The translations under genes were made by a program, and so were the position numbers. The notes under the pieces are model-generated. The model worked only from the letters and a program-made list of their open reading frames with translations. It was not told where the DNA came from and did no database searches. DNA of 45,833 nt, from contig JAHJBY010000006.1 of the NCBI GenBank assembly GCA_018813285.1, positions 1 to 45,833 on the forward strand, read 5' to 3'. Origin of the DNA: Candidatus Omnitrophota bacterium. GTDB taxonomy: Bacteria > Omnitrophota > Gorgyraeia > Tantalellales > Tantalellaceae. Below, piece by piece: positions 1 to 9,500 of this stretch. Each line of letters starts with the position of its first letter. Within the stretch, counting starts at the first letter, position 1.

Positions 1-202
1 CCCCCGCCGTAAACGGCGGGGTTTAGCCTGTCCCGCCTGTCCCGCCTGTCCCGCCTGTCCCGCCTGTCCCGCCTGTCCCGAGCGAAGTCGAGGGGAGCGA
101 AGTCGAGGGGAGCGAAGTCGAGGGGAGCGAAGTCGAGGGGAGCGAAGTCGAGGGGAGCGAAGTCGAGGGGAGCGATAGTGAAGGGCGCCGCCGAATGTAT
201 TA
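1..202 (-). mobile_element. Composite non-autonomous repeat element, reverse orientation, truncated by the window edge
   Basis: Hairpin CCCCGCCGTAAACGGCGGGG at 2-21, six 9-bp units GCCTGTCCC (26-79), six 15-bp units GAGCGAAGTCGAGGG (80-169), then GCGATAGTGAAGGGCGCCGCCGAATGTATTAA. Its reverse complement matches the 26061 copy, and its ends match the 2723 copy. Confidence 0.7.
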
Positions 203-240
203 AGCCAGTTTCGCATGGCAAATAAACGCTTCAAATCTTC

Positions 241-268
241 TTGACAAATCCCACAATATCGTTAGAAT
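241..268 (+). promoter_or_regulatory. Candidate sigma70-type promoter for fabG operon
   Basis: TTGACA (241-246), 16-bp spacer, TAGAAT (263-268), upstream of ATG 301. Confidence 0.6.
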
Positions 269-300
269 TAGGGTGGCAAATTCGATGGGATCGGAGGAAA

Positions 301-1044
301 ATGAAGCTGGAAAACAAAGTTTCTATGGTTACCGGGGCTGCTCGCGGGATAGGCAGGGAGATCGCGTTTACCCTGGCAAAAGAAGGGTCAGCGATAGCCA
401 TATGCGACGTTAGCGAGGAAGCCCTGTCTCAGACAAAGAATGAAATAGAGGGGGCTACCGGCCGAAAGGTCCTTGCGGAAAAGGTGGATGTAACTTCTTT
501 TCCCGCATGCCAGGGCTTTGTTAACAAAATTCTTGACAATTTTGGCAAATTGGATATACTTGTCAACAATGCCGGCATAACCCGGGATAACCTCTTACTC
601 AGGATGTCTGAGGATGAGTGGGATGCCGTGCTTGGGGTCAATCTGAAAGGGGCCTTCAACTGCATAAAGGCAGTTGCCCGCCCGATGATGAAACAGCGAT
701 GCGGAAGAATAATCAACATGGCGTCTATCATCGGAATAATGGGTAACGCCGGCCAGGCGAATTATTCGGCAAGCAAAGGCGGGTTGATAGCGCTGACCAA
801 AACGGTTGCCAAGGAACTTGGCGCAAGGAACATAAATGCAAATGCGATCGCGCCCGGTTTTATCCAGACGGATATGACCGATAAGCTTTCTCCCGGGATG
901 AAAGAGGCCATGTTGAAGATGATCCCTCTCGGGAAGATGGGAGACACCAGGAATGTCGCGGATCTGGTGCTTTTCCTGGCTGGTGAAGGCTCATCGTATA
1001 TTACAGGACAATGCATTCAGGTGGATGGCGGCATGGTGATGTAG
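301..1044 (+). CDS. fabG: 3-oxoacyl-[ACP] reductase FabG (start corrected from 241 to ATG 301)
   Basis: SDR fold: TGAARGIGR, NNAG, YSASKGG; SD GGAGG before ATG 301. Confidence 0.93.
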   Translation: MKLENKVSMVTGAARGIGREIAFTLAKEGSAIAICDVSEEALSQTKNEIEGATGRKVLAEKVDVTSFPACQGFVNKILDNFGKLDILVNNAGITRDNLLLRMSEDEWDAVLGVNLKGAFNCIKAVARPMMKQRCGRIINMASIIGIMGNAGQANYSASKGGLIALTKTVAKELGARNINANAIAPGFIQTDMTDKLSPGMKEAMLKMIPLGKMGDTRNVADLVLFLAGEGSSYITGQCIQVDGGMVM

Positions 1045-1107
1045 ATATTGAGAGTGGGTTTGTAAGTAGGAATTTAGTGGTAAGGGAAGTGCAAAAAGGA
1101 GGAACAA

Positions 1108-1353
1108 ATGGCTGACATAGCTGAAAAAGTCAGATCGATCGTTGCGGAACAGCTTGGTGTCAAGATAGAAGAAGTCAAAGATGAAGCGAAGTTTATCGAC
1201 GATCTTGGGGCGGATTCCCTGGATACGGTCGAACTTGTTATGGCCCTTGAAGAGGAATTTGGGGCTGAAATACCCGATGAAGAAGCTGAAAAGCTTACCA
1301 CAGTTGGCGATGCCGTCAAATACATAGAAGGCAAAGCTGGACAACAATCATAA
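1108..1353 (+). CDS. acpP: Acyl carrier protein
   Basis: 81 aa acidic protein with GADSLD phosphopantetheine site; SD AAGGAGG. Confidence 0.97.
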   Translation: MADIAEKVRSIVAEQLGVKIEEVKDEAKFIDDLGADSLDTVELVMALEEEFGAEIPDEEAEKLTTVGDAVKYIEGKAGQQS

Positions 1354-1383
1354 TGCGCGGTTAAAAACCTTCCAGAGAAAATA

Positions 1384-2640
1384 ATGCCGAAGAGAAGAGT
1401 AGTTCTTACGGGAGTGGGGGCGATCACTCCCGTAGGAAACAATATACCGGATTTTTGGGATGCTGTTGTCACCGGTAAAACGGGTGTCAGATTACTGACC
1501 GCGTTCGATTGTTCCGGTTTTAATTCTCACATAGCCGCCGAAGTCAAGAATTTTGACGCCTTGCGTTATATGACATCCAAACAGGATAAGAGGCTTGATC
1601 TATTCGTTAAATTCGCTCTGGCGGCGGCAAAGATAGCCTTTGAGGATAGTGGTCTCGACTCGAATAAGATGGAACGTGAAAGGATCGGGGTGTACATGGG
1701 ATCCGGCATCGGCGGTTTGCATACGATCGAAGAAGAGCACATCAAATACATGAAAACAGACCCCGCGAAAGCTCCCTCTAAAATATCCCCGTTTTTGATA
1801 CCGATGCTTATCGTGAACATGGCTTCCGGTATTGTATCCATAGAACTTGGGTTAAAGGGACCTAACTCATGTGCCGTAACGGCATGCGCGACGGCAAGTA
1901 ATTCTATAGGCGACGCTTTTAAAATATTGCAAAGAGGAGACGCGGATGTTATGTTTGCCGGAGGTTCTGAAGCTGCGACCACTCCTATGGGGTTTGGAGG
2001 ATTCTGCGCTTTGAAGGCCCTTTCAACCCGGAATGACAACCCCGAAAAGGCATCCAGGCCGTTTGACAGGGACAGAGACGGTTTTATAATGGGTGAAGGC
2101 GCTTCGGTCGTTGTGTTGGAGGAATTAGAGCATGCCCGAAAACGTGGAGCGCGCATATACTGCGAGATGATGGGATATGGCATGAGCAGCGATGCATACC
2201 ATATGACGGCTCCGGATCCGACGGGAGATGGTGCCGTGAGATGCATGACGGCGGCGTTGAAAGATGCCGAACTCAATGCAGAGGACGTTGATTACATAAA
2301 CGCCCATGGGACATCCACACAGCTTAATGATAAAATGGAAACCGGCGCTATAAAACGGGTTTTTGGCGATCGCGCTAAAAAGATCCCAGTTTCGTCTACA
2401 AAAGGGGTTACAGGGCATTTGCTTGGCGCAACCGGAGGAGCGGAACTTATCGCCTGTATGAAAGCCATTGAGAATCAGGTCGTACCACCCACTATAAATT
2501 ATGAGACGCCGGATCCGGAATGTGATCTTGATTATGTGCCGAATACGGCGAGGGAAACGAAAGTTGATGTGGTGATAAGCAATTCATTGGGTTTTGGCGG
2601 GCACAATGTGACTTTGGCGATCAAAAAATTTGTTGGATAA
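1384..2640 (+). CDS. fabF: Beta-ketoacyl-ACP synthase II
   Basis: Full-length KAS II; CATASNSIGDA active-site Cys, HGTST and GHLLGATGG motifs. Confidence 0.96.
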   Translation: MPKRRVVLTGVGAITPVGNNIPDFWDAVVTGKTGVRLLTAFDCSGFNSHIAAEVKNFDALRYMTSKQDKRLDLFVKFALAAAKIAFEDSGLDSNKMERERIGVYMGSGIGGLHTIEEEHIKYMKTDPAKAPSKISPFLIPMLIVNMASGIVSIELGLKGPNSCAVTACATASNSIGDAFKILQRGDADVMFAGGSEAATTPMGFGGFCALKALSTRNDNPEKASRPFDRDRDGFIMGEGASVVVLEELEHARKRGARIYCEMMGYGMSSDAYHMTAPDPTGDGAVRCMTAALKDAELNAEDVDYINAHGTSTQLNDKMETGAIKRVFGDRAKKIPVSSTKGVTGHLLGATGGAELIACMKAIENQVVPPTINYETPDPECDLDYVPNTARETKVDVVISNSLGFGGHNVTLAIKKFVG

Positions 2641-2641
2641 T

Positions 2642-2722
2642 TTAAATGAGCCGGATCCAGGCAGTTAACATTGCGTAGCGGGAAGTTAAGGTGTGTTAAC
2701 TGTTAAGGTCTGGCTCATTTAA
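2642..2722. repeat. Long interrupted inverted repeat downstream of fabF
   Basis: Outer arms TTAAATGAGCCGGA/TCTGGCTCATTTAA (one G-U), inner arms CAGTTAACA (2662-2670)/TGTTAACTG (2694-2702). Confidence 0.75.
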
Positions 2723-2831
2723 TACATTCGGCGGCGGTAAACCCCGCCGTTTACGGCGGGGTTACATGTGAGTCGCCTCAGTATGAATACTTACATGGAA
2801 GCCCCGGGCTTCAGCCCGGGGAGTTGAAAGG
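2723..2831 (+). mobile_element. Composite non-autonomous repeat element, copy lacking the tandem arrays
   Basis: TACATTCGGCGGCG left end; hairpin AACCCCGCCG-TTTA-CGGCGGGGTT (2740-2763); hairpin CCCCGGGC-TTCA-GCCCGGGG (2802-2821); GAGTTGAAAGG right end. Near-identical to the 26061-26226 copy. Confidence 0.75.
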
Positions 2832-2842
2832 TTTCATAATTT

Positions 2843-2870
2843 GAGACTTGAGTCCTAAACTCTGAACTAA
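2843..2870 (+). repeat. Degenerate heptad array
   Basis: GAGACTT GAGTCCT AAACTCT GAACTAA, then GAAGGAG (SD). Confidence 0.5.
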
Positions 2871-2884
2871 GAAGGAGACGGATA

Positions 2885-4039
2885 ATGGATTATCTTTTAA
2901 CCGAAGAACAGCAGATGATAAAGGACCTTTGTCATCGGATAGCTGAAGAAAAGATCAAACCGGTAGCTGCCGAATACGACGAGAGCGGTGAATTCCCGTG
3001 GCCCATAATGAAGATTTTTGCCGAATCGGATATTTGCGGGATATACATCCCGGAAAAATACGGTGGAATGGGCGGAGGGATACTTGAACTTGCGATCGCC
3101 ACGGAAGAACTTTGTTGGGGCTGCGGCGGCATTTCTCTGGCATTTGCCGCGACCGGACTTGGAACATTTCCTATCCTGTTATACGGAAACGAGGAACAGA
3201 AAGCCAAATATCTTCCTGAAGTAGCGTCAGGGAGAAAACTTGCCGCGTTCGCGCTTACTGAGGCTGAGGCCGGTTCCGATGCCGGTTCGATCAAAACGAC
3301 CGCTAAAAAAGACGGTGATAGTTATATTCTTAACGGGACTAAGCAGTGGATCACAAACGGCGGCGAAGCCGAGATCTATACAGTAGTAGCTATGACGAAT
3401 AAAGCAAAAGGCGCGAGGGGCGCGAGCGCGTTCATTGTCGACAAAGATACGCCTGGGTTAAGCTTTGGAAAAAAAGAGAACAAGATGGGGATACGCGGTT
3501 CGGCGACCAGAGAAGTGATCTTTACCGATTGCCGCGTTCCAAAAGAAAACCTTCTTGGTAAAGAAGGTCTCGGGTTTATCGTTGCCATGAAAACCTTTGA
3601 TAGTTCCCGGCCGGGTGTTGCGGCACAGGCACTCGGTATAGCCCAAAGGGCTCTTGACGAATCTGTGAAATATGCCCACGAGAGAAGACAGTTCGGCACT
3701 TCGATATCTTCTTTTCAAGCGATACAGTTCATGTTAGCGGATATGGCTATTCAGGTAGAAGCGTCCAGGGCTTTGATCTATTCGGCCGCGCGAATGATAG
3801 ATTCGGGAGCCAAAAATATCGCGAAAGTATCCGCGATGTCCAAGACGTTCGCTTCGGATACGGCCATGAAGGTCACGACCGATGCCGTGCAGATATTCGG
3901 AGGGTATGGCTACATGAAAGAATACCCGGTTGAAAAACTGATGAGAGACGCTAAAATAACACAGATCTACGAAGGGACGAACCAGATACAGCGCGGTGTG
4001 ATCGCTTCCGCGTTGATCAAAGAGGCCCTGGCGAAATAG
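2885..4039 (+). CDS. Acyl-CoA dehydrogenase, possibly the CarC-like/bifurcating partner of the adjacent Etf
   Basis: Full-length ACAD; FALTEAEAGSD, QIFGGYGYMKEYPVEKLMRDAKITQIYEGTNQIQ. Confidence 0.93.
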   Translation: MDYLLTEEQQMIKDLCHRIAEEKIKPVAAEYDESGEFPWPIMKIFAESDICGIYIPEKYGGMGGGILELAIATEELCWGCGGISLAFAATGLGTFPILLYGNEEQKAKYLPEVASGRKLAAFALTEAEAGSDAGSIKTTAKKDGDSYILNGTKQWITNGGEAEIYTVVAMTNKAKGARGASAFIVDKDTPGLSFGKKENKMGIRGSATREVIFTDCRVPKENLLGKEGLGFIVAMKTFDSSRPGVAAQALGIAQRALDESVKYAHERRQFGTSISSFQAIQFMLADMAIQVEASRALIYSAARMIDSGAKNIAKVSAMSKTFASDTAMKVTTDAVQIFGGYGYMKEYPVEKLMRDAKITQIYEGTNQIQRGVIASALIKEALAK

Positions 4040-4049
4040 GTTAAAGCTT

Positions 4050-4838
4050 ATGAAGATCATTGTTCTTATCAAACAGGTACCGGAAACGACCGATGTCAGG
4101 ATCGACCCTGAGACAAATACGCTGATACGAGAGGGTGTTGACTCAATAATCAATCCTTTCGACATGTATGCGATAGAAGAAGCGCTTCGGGTGAAAGAGA
4201 GGCTCGAAGGAGCGAAGGTTGTTGTGATAAGCATGGGTCCGCCGCAGGCAGTAGACGCGTTGAAAGAAGCGTTGTCGATGGGGTGTGACGAAGCGGTGCT
4301 TTTGAGCGATCGTAAATTCGCCGGTAGCGATACGTGGGCGACGAGTTATACGCTTGCCCAGGCTATAAAAAAGATCGGTGATTACCGGCTTATATTTTGC
4401 GGTAAGCAGGCGTCTGACGGGGATACGGCCCAGGTTGGCCCGGGAGTTTCCACGCATCTGGATATACCTCAGGTAACTTATGTTAAACATATAGAACAGA
4501 TAGACACGCACGCGGCGAAAGTGGAAAGAATGACGGAAGAGGGATATGATATTATTGAAACCCCTCTGCCGGCTGTTCTTACCGTGGTTAAAGAGATCAA
4601 CGAACCGCGTCTTCCGTCTCTTAAGGGTAAAATGCGGGCGAAAAAGGCAGAGATACCTGTGTGGGGAGCCGGCGATATTTCCTGCGATGAAGATAAGATA
4701 GGTCTGGATGGGTCTCCGACGCGGGTGGTGAAGATATTCACCCCGCCGCCGCGTGAAGGCGGCCGGATACTTACGGGAGAACCAGACGAGGTTGCGAAAG
4801 AGCTCGCAGGGTTGATAAAAGACATTGTCACAGGTTAA
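4050..4838 (+). CDS. etfB: Electron transfer flavoprotein beta subunit
   Basis: MKIIVLIKQVPETTDVRIDPETNTL...NPFDMYAIEEALR typical EtfB. Confidence 0.95.
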   Translation: MKIIVLIKQVPETTDVRIDPETNTLIREGVDSIINPFDMYAIEEALRVKERLEGAKVVVISMGPPQAVDALKEALSMGCDEAVLLSDRKFAGSDTWATSYTLAQAIKKIGDYRLIFCGKQASDGDTAQVGPGVSTHLDIPQVTYVKHIEQIDTHAAKVERMTEEGYDIIETPLPAVLTVVKEINEPRLPSLKGKMRAKKAEIPVWGAGDISCDEDKIGLDGSPTRVVKIFTPPPREGGRILTGEPDEVAKELAGLIKDIVTG

Positions 4839-4911
4839 CTACGTACGAGCCTGGAACCTGCGGCCGGTCGAAATGACGGGGCTTGGTTGGGATAACAGGA
4901 CGCGGGTGAAA

Positions 4912-4939
4912 AAGCCGAAAACTGAGAACCGAAAACTGA
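4912..4939 (+). repeat. Degenerate heptad array (RAAMYGA)
   Basis: AAGCCGA AAACTGA GAACCGA AAACTGA. Confidence 0.65.
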
Positions 4940-4957
4940 AAGAGGGGAATCAAGCGA

Positions 4958-6151
4958 GTGGCAAATAATGACGCTATACGGGTATTGAACGATAAGTGTA
5001 CCGGTTGTACGCTGTGTGTTAAGGTATGTCCGTTTGGCGCGATAACGATGGAAGAGAAAAAAGCCGTCATTAACCTTATGAAATGCACAGTTTGCGGTGC
5101 CTGTGTAGAAATTTGCAAGTTCAAGGCGATCGTTATACAGAAAAAGGACGAAGAAAAGATCGATTTTTCTCACCATAAGGATGTATGGGTATTTTCAGAG
5201 CAGAAAAAAGGTCAGGTTCAGTCGATATCATTTGAACTTCTTGGTAAGGGACGAGAGCTCGCGGACAAACTGGGAGCGCGACTTTGCGCGGTTCTTCTGG
5301 GTGACAAGATAGAAGATAAAGCGAAAGATCTTATCGCGCGCGGCGCCGACAAGGTCTATCTGGTTAATTCTCCAAAACTCCACGTCTACCAGGATGAGCC
5401 TTATACGAAAGTGTTGGTGGAGTTGATAAAGAAATATAAACCGGAAGTGGTCTTATGCGGCGCTACGGTTATTGGTCGAAGCCTGATCTCTCGTGTAGCG
5501 GTTAAGATCGGGGCCGGCCTGACGGCCGATTGCACGGGATTAGATATAGATCCGGACGAAAAACTTCTTCTGCAGACCCGGCCCGCTTTTGGCGGCAACA
5601 TAATGGCGACGATAATCAGCCCTAACACCAGGCCGCAGATGGCGACGGTGCGGCATAAGGTAATGGCTGAAGCGGAGCCGGACGCGAAAAGAAAAGGTGT
5701 GATCATAAAAGAGGAATTCCCGGAAGATGTTTACACGTCCAGGAGTATCCTGATAGATGTGGTTGAGGAAATAGAGGCAACAATAAATATCGCGGAAGCT
5801 GACATAATTGTTTCGGGCGGGCGCGGTTTGAGAGAGAAGGAAAATTTTGACATTATAAGGGAGCTTGCTCTGGCGTTGAATGGGGCTGTTGGGGCTTCCC
5901 GATCCGCCGTTGACGCGGATTGGATACCATATTCCCACCAAGTGGGGCAGACAGGAAAGACAGTGTGCCCGAAATTGTATATCGCTTGCGGCATCAGCGG
6001 ACAGATACAGCACCTCATCGGCATGAAGTCTTCAGACGTCATTGTCGCTATCAATAAGGATCCCGACGCGCCGATCTTCAGCGTAGCCACCTATGGGATA
6101 GTGGGTGATCTTTTCAAGGTTGTCCCAAAGCTCACTCAGTATTTCAAGTAG
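4958..6151 (+). CDS. etfA: Electron transfer flavoprotein alpha subunit with N-terminal 2x[4Fe-4S] ferredoxin domain
   Basis: CTGCTLCVKVCP and CTVCGACVEICK clusters fused to EtfA FAD domain (SGGRGL, GASRSAVDADW, GQTGKTVCPKLYIACGISG). Confidence 0.93.
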   Translation: MANNDAIRVLNDKCTGCTLCVKVCPFGAITMEEKKAVINLMKCTVCGACVEICKFKAIVIQKKDEEKIDFSHHKDVWVFSEQKKGQVQSISFELLGKGRELADKLGARLCAVLLGDKIEDKAKDLIARGADKVYLVNSPKLHVYQDEPYTKVLVELIKKYKPEVVLCGATVIGRSLISRVAVKIGAGLTADCTGLDIDPDEKLLLQTRPAFGGNIMATIISPNTRPQMATVRHKVMAEAEPDAKRKGVIIKEEFPEDVYTSRSILIDVVEEIEATINIAEADIIVSGGRGLREKENFDIIRELALALNGAVGASRSAVDADWIPYSHQVGQTGKTVCPKLYIACGISGQIQHLIGMKSSDVIVAINKDPDAPIFSVATYGIVGDLFKVVPKLTQYFK

Positions 6152-6270
6152 AAAAGGTCGAAATATTTTTCGCCATCTACACCGGCGCCATGTCGTTTCG
6201 CGGCGCGCGTTTTTAAAATCCACCATTCACGATTTATTTTCTTGACAACTGGGACACACTTGGGCATACT

Positions 6271-6298
6271 TTGACAAGGTTATTCATAAATGTATAAA
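6271..6298 (+). promoter_or_regulatory. Candidate promoter upstream of merR-like/smc; a second TTGACA lies at 6242
   Basis: TTGACA (6271-6276), 16-bp spacer, TATAAA (6293-6298). Confidence 0.5.
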
Positions 6299-6334
6299 CC
6301 TCTATAAAGCTGTACAAGGTATTTTAGGGTGTAA

Positions 6335-6532
6335 ATGATCTCACAGATGAAAAAGAAACTCAATGTTCAGGAAGTAGCGGATATTCTCGGTATTTACCGG
6401 GGGACTGTCATCAACTATGAGAAAAAGGGGATATTCCCATTGTCGCATAGAAATCCGATCAATGGCTATAGGGAGTATATTGAAGAGGACGTTGAGGTGT
6501 TGAGAAAAATACTTGAGGAAGGGAACGCATAA
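6335..6532 (+). CDS. Small MerR-type/excisionase-type helix-turn-helix protein
   Basis: 65 aa; LNVQEVADILGIYRGTVINYEKKGIFP...NGYREYIEEDVEVLRKI is a MerR-like winged HTH with no effector domain. Confidence 0.8.
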   Translation: MISQMKKKLNVQEVADILGIYRGTVINYEKKGIFPLSHRNPINGYREYIEEDVEVLRKILEEGNA

Positions 6533-6545
6533 AAAAGGACAAATA

Positions 6546-9500
6546 ATGTATCTAAAAAAACTGGAAATAGTTGGATTCAAGTCGTTCTTAAGCAAGACGA
6601 TCTGCAAATTCGAATCCGGAGTTACAGCGATAGTAGGACCGAATGGGTGCGGCAAAAGCAATATCGTTGACGCCATAAAATGGGTGTTTGGCGAACAATC
6701 GCCGAAGTCTATGAGGTCCAGCGTAATGCAGGACGTCATATTTAACGGGACAGAAAAGAAGGAGCCGGTCAATATGGCGGAAGTGTCGATCACTCTGTCG
6801 AATGAAGACAGGTCCCTTCCGATGGATTACGATGAGGTTAAGATCACACGCAGGCTTTTTCGTTCCGGTGAAAGCGAATATCTGCTTAATAAGACCCCGG
6901 TAAGGCTTATGGACGTGAGGAGTCTGTTGATGGGAACCGGGCTTGGAACAAGTTCCTATTCTGTTATTGAACAGGGAAAAATGGACCTTGTTCTCAGTTC
7001 TAAACCCGAGGAGCGCAGATACGTTTTTGAGGAGGCCAGCGGGATCACGCGTTTTAAGGCGAAAAAGCGGGAAGCCTTGTTGAAACTCGAACGGACAGGA
7101 GAAAATCTTGTCAGGATAAACGATATCATACGGGAGGTCGAGCGGCAGATAAAAGCGATAGAAAGGCAAGCCCGCAAGGCTGATAGATATAAGTCCGCTT
7201 TTGAAGAATTAAAAACCCTGGACGTAAAATTGGCGTATAAAAGATTCCGAGAGCTCGGAACCGACAACACAAGTGTCGATATCAGAGCGGACGATCTTAA
7301 AAAACAAGCGGATATTCTTAAACGGGAGCTGGAAGAGTTTAACGATTCCCTTGCTGACGAAAGGCGGAGGTTCAATGTTCTCATGGAGGATCTTCAAGCC
7401 GCGCATGGTGAAGTCGTGCGGCTTGCTTCGGATATCGATAAAAATACCCATATGGCATCTGTGAATAGAGAGCGTGTCAGTGAACTTCAAAAGTATGTCG
7501 AGCGGCTCGATTGGGAAGTGGAGAAGATCACGGAGAGGAAAGAAACTGTGGCAAAGCGTTTGGCGACACTGGAAGCGCAGTGCGGTAATGTGGGCGCCGG
7601 CCGAAGAAAAGAAGAGGAGGAACTTAGCCAGGCAGAGGGAATTGTAGAGAATATCGCGTCTTCGCTGCAACACCATAAACACGAGTTGAAGATCAATACG
7701 GAAAAAACGGTCGATCTTGTTTCGGAAGAGACCCAGCTCTCGAACGCGTTAATAAAGCTTAACGCTGACACGCAAAATGTTGTTACCAGGGAAAAACGTT
7801 TGCGGCTGGAAAAAATGAACGTAGAAAGGGAAAAAGAGAACATTTGCGGACAATTGAGAGCGGTTGAAGAAAAAACGGATACTGTCAAAGGCGAGCTTGA
7901 ATCCCGGCAGGCGGAGTTTGACGCTCTTACCGGTGAGATCGGCGCTAAGCAGGGCCGGTTAACGGTGTCAAAAGATGATAAAGTCGCAAAAGAAAATTGT
8001 CTTCATGAGATCCGGCCGAGGATAGAGTTTTTGGAAAAACTTATATCTGAGCGTGAAGGGATGAAGGATAGCGTGAAGGAGGTCATGAAACTCGTAGAGT
8101 CCTGCGACCCGCGTTTTAACGGTATTCGCGGCATACTTCCGGAAATTATCAGTGTTCGCGGGGGATATGAGGAGTCTTTGGAATCGGTCATGGGGGACTT
8201 TTCGCAAGCGGTGGTAGTTGATACCCGCGAGGCAGCGGATAATATTATCAAACTTTTGTCTGAGAGGTCTCTCGCGAGCGTGAGTTTTATAATACTTGAA
8301 GAACTCGCTTTTTCTGATGGCGCTCCAGCCGTTCCGCGCGGAACATTTGATAATGCCGCGAGCGCTTTGATCACAGAGGAGCCTTATCGGTTGGCATTGG
8401 AAAAGATCCTGAATGGTATTTTTCTCGCGACTTCACCGGAAGAAGCCCGGGGATTTATCAAGAACAATCCCGGTTTTCATGGACGTATCATATGCGAAAA
8501 AGGTGAACTGATACAGTGCGGCCGGTACCGGAGTAAAAATTATTCATCAACGGAGACGGTGTCACTTTTCGGACGCCGGGAAAAATTACAGGAGATGCAG
8601 GAAAAGGAACGGTACATAAAAGATGAATTATCGGCGATAGAGGACATCATCGCGGGTCTCAAAAAGTGGATCGATGACGCGATAATAAGAAAAACCGGCA
8701 TGGAAGTGTGCCTCAGGGAAAAACAAGTGGAGTTTGCGGATGTGTCATCAAGAATGATGGTTATCAGGGAAAAATCCGGATCGCTTTCCGAGGAGCTTGT
8801 CATTCTAACCGGCGAACTTGAAGAGGAAGCGGAGTCCTTACGGCAGCTGGACAGTGAAAAAAAAGAAGCACACAGGCGTCTTGCGGAAGTTGAAAATGAA
8901 AACAGCATGATCGAACACAGCATCGAAGTGGCGAAGAGTACCATACAGGAAGAAAACGGGAAGAGAGAGGAGTTGTTTCACAGAATATCCGACATCAAAG
9001 TGAGGCTTTCCGCCACTAGAAAAGAAGAAGAGCATCTTGTGGAAAATTTTGAGAGAGAAAAAGCAACATATGCCCGTATTGATGAAGATGTGGAAGAAAA
9101 GAGGCAGGGAATAATAGAAAGTGGAAGCCGCATAAAGACGCTGGAAGACGAAGTGAGGGCTCTTGAGGCCGCAAACAGTGAATCAGCGGAGATGAAGGAA
9201 AGAAAAATAGCCGAGGGCGCGGAGAAGAAAGGGCAGAAAGATCATTTAGCCGGGATTATCAGCGTAAAAGAAAAAAATACGCGAGATAAAGAGGAAATGC
9301 TGGAAAACGTAAGAAATAACGCGCGGGATTTTGATATCAAAGGCAAAGAACTTGAATACAAAAAAGACGCGCTCAAACAAAAGATCTCTGATTCTTACAA
9401 GGTGGATATCGCCTCGGCGGACATCGAGATAGAGGAAACATTCGATCCTCGCCAGGCAGAGGCCAAGGTGGAAGAGCTGAAGATAAGAATAGAGAGAATG

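Noticed and set aside
26-169. Possible CRISPR array
   Set aside because: Units are contiguous 9-bp and 15-bp tandem repeats with no unique spacers and no cas genes in the window.
4843-4911. GGTCGAAATGACGGGG and surrounding text before etfA as another decayed repeat copy
   Set aside because: Suggestive of the repeat family but no defined ends or units could be aligned by eye.
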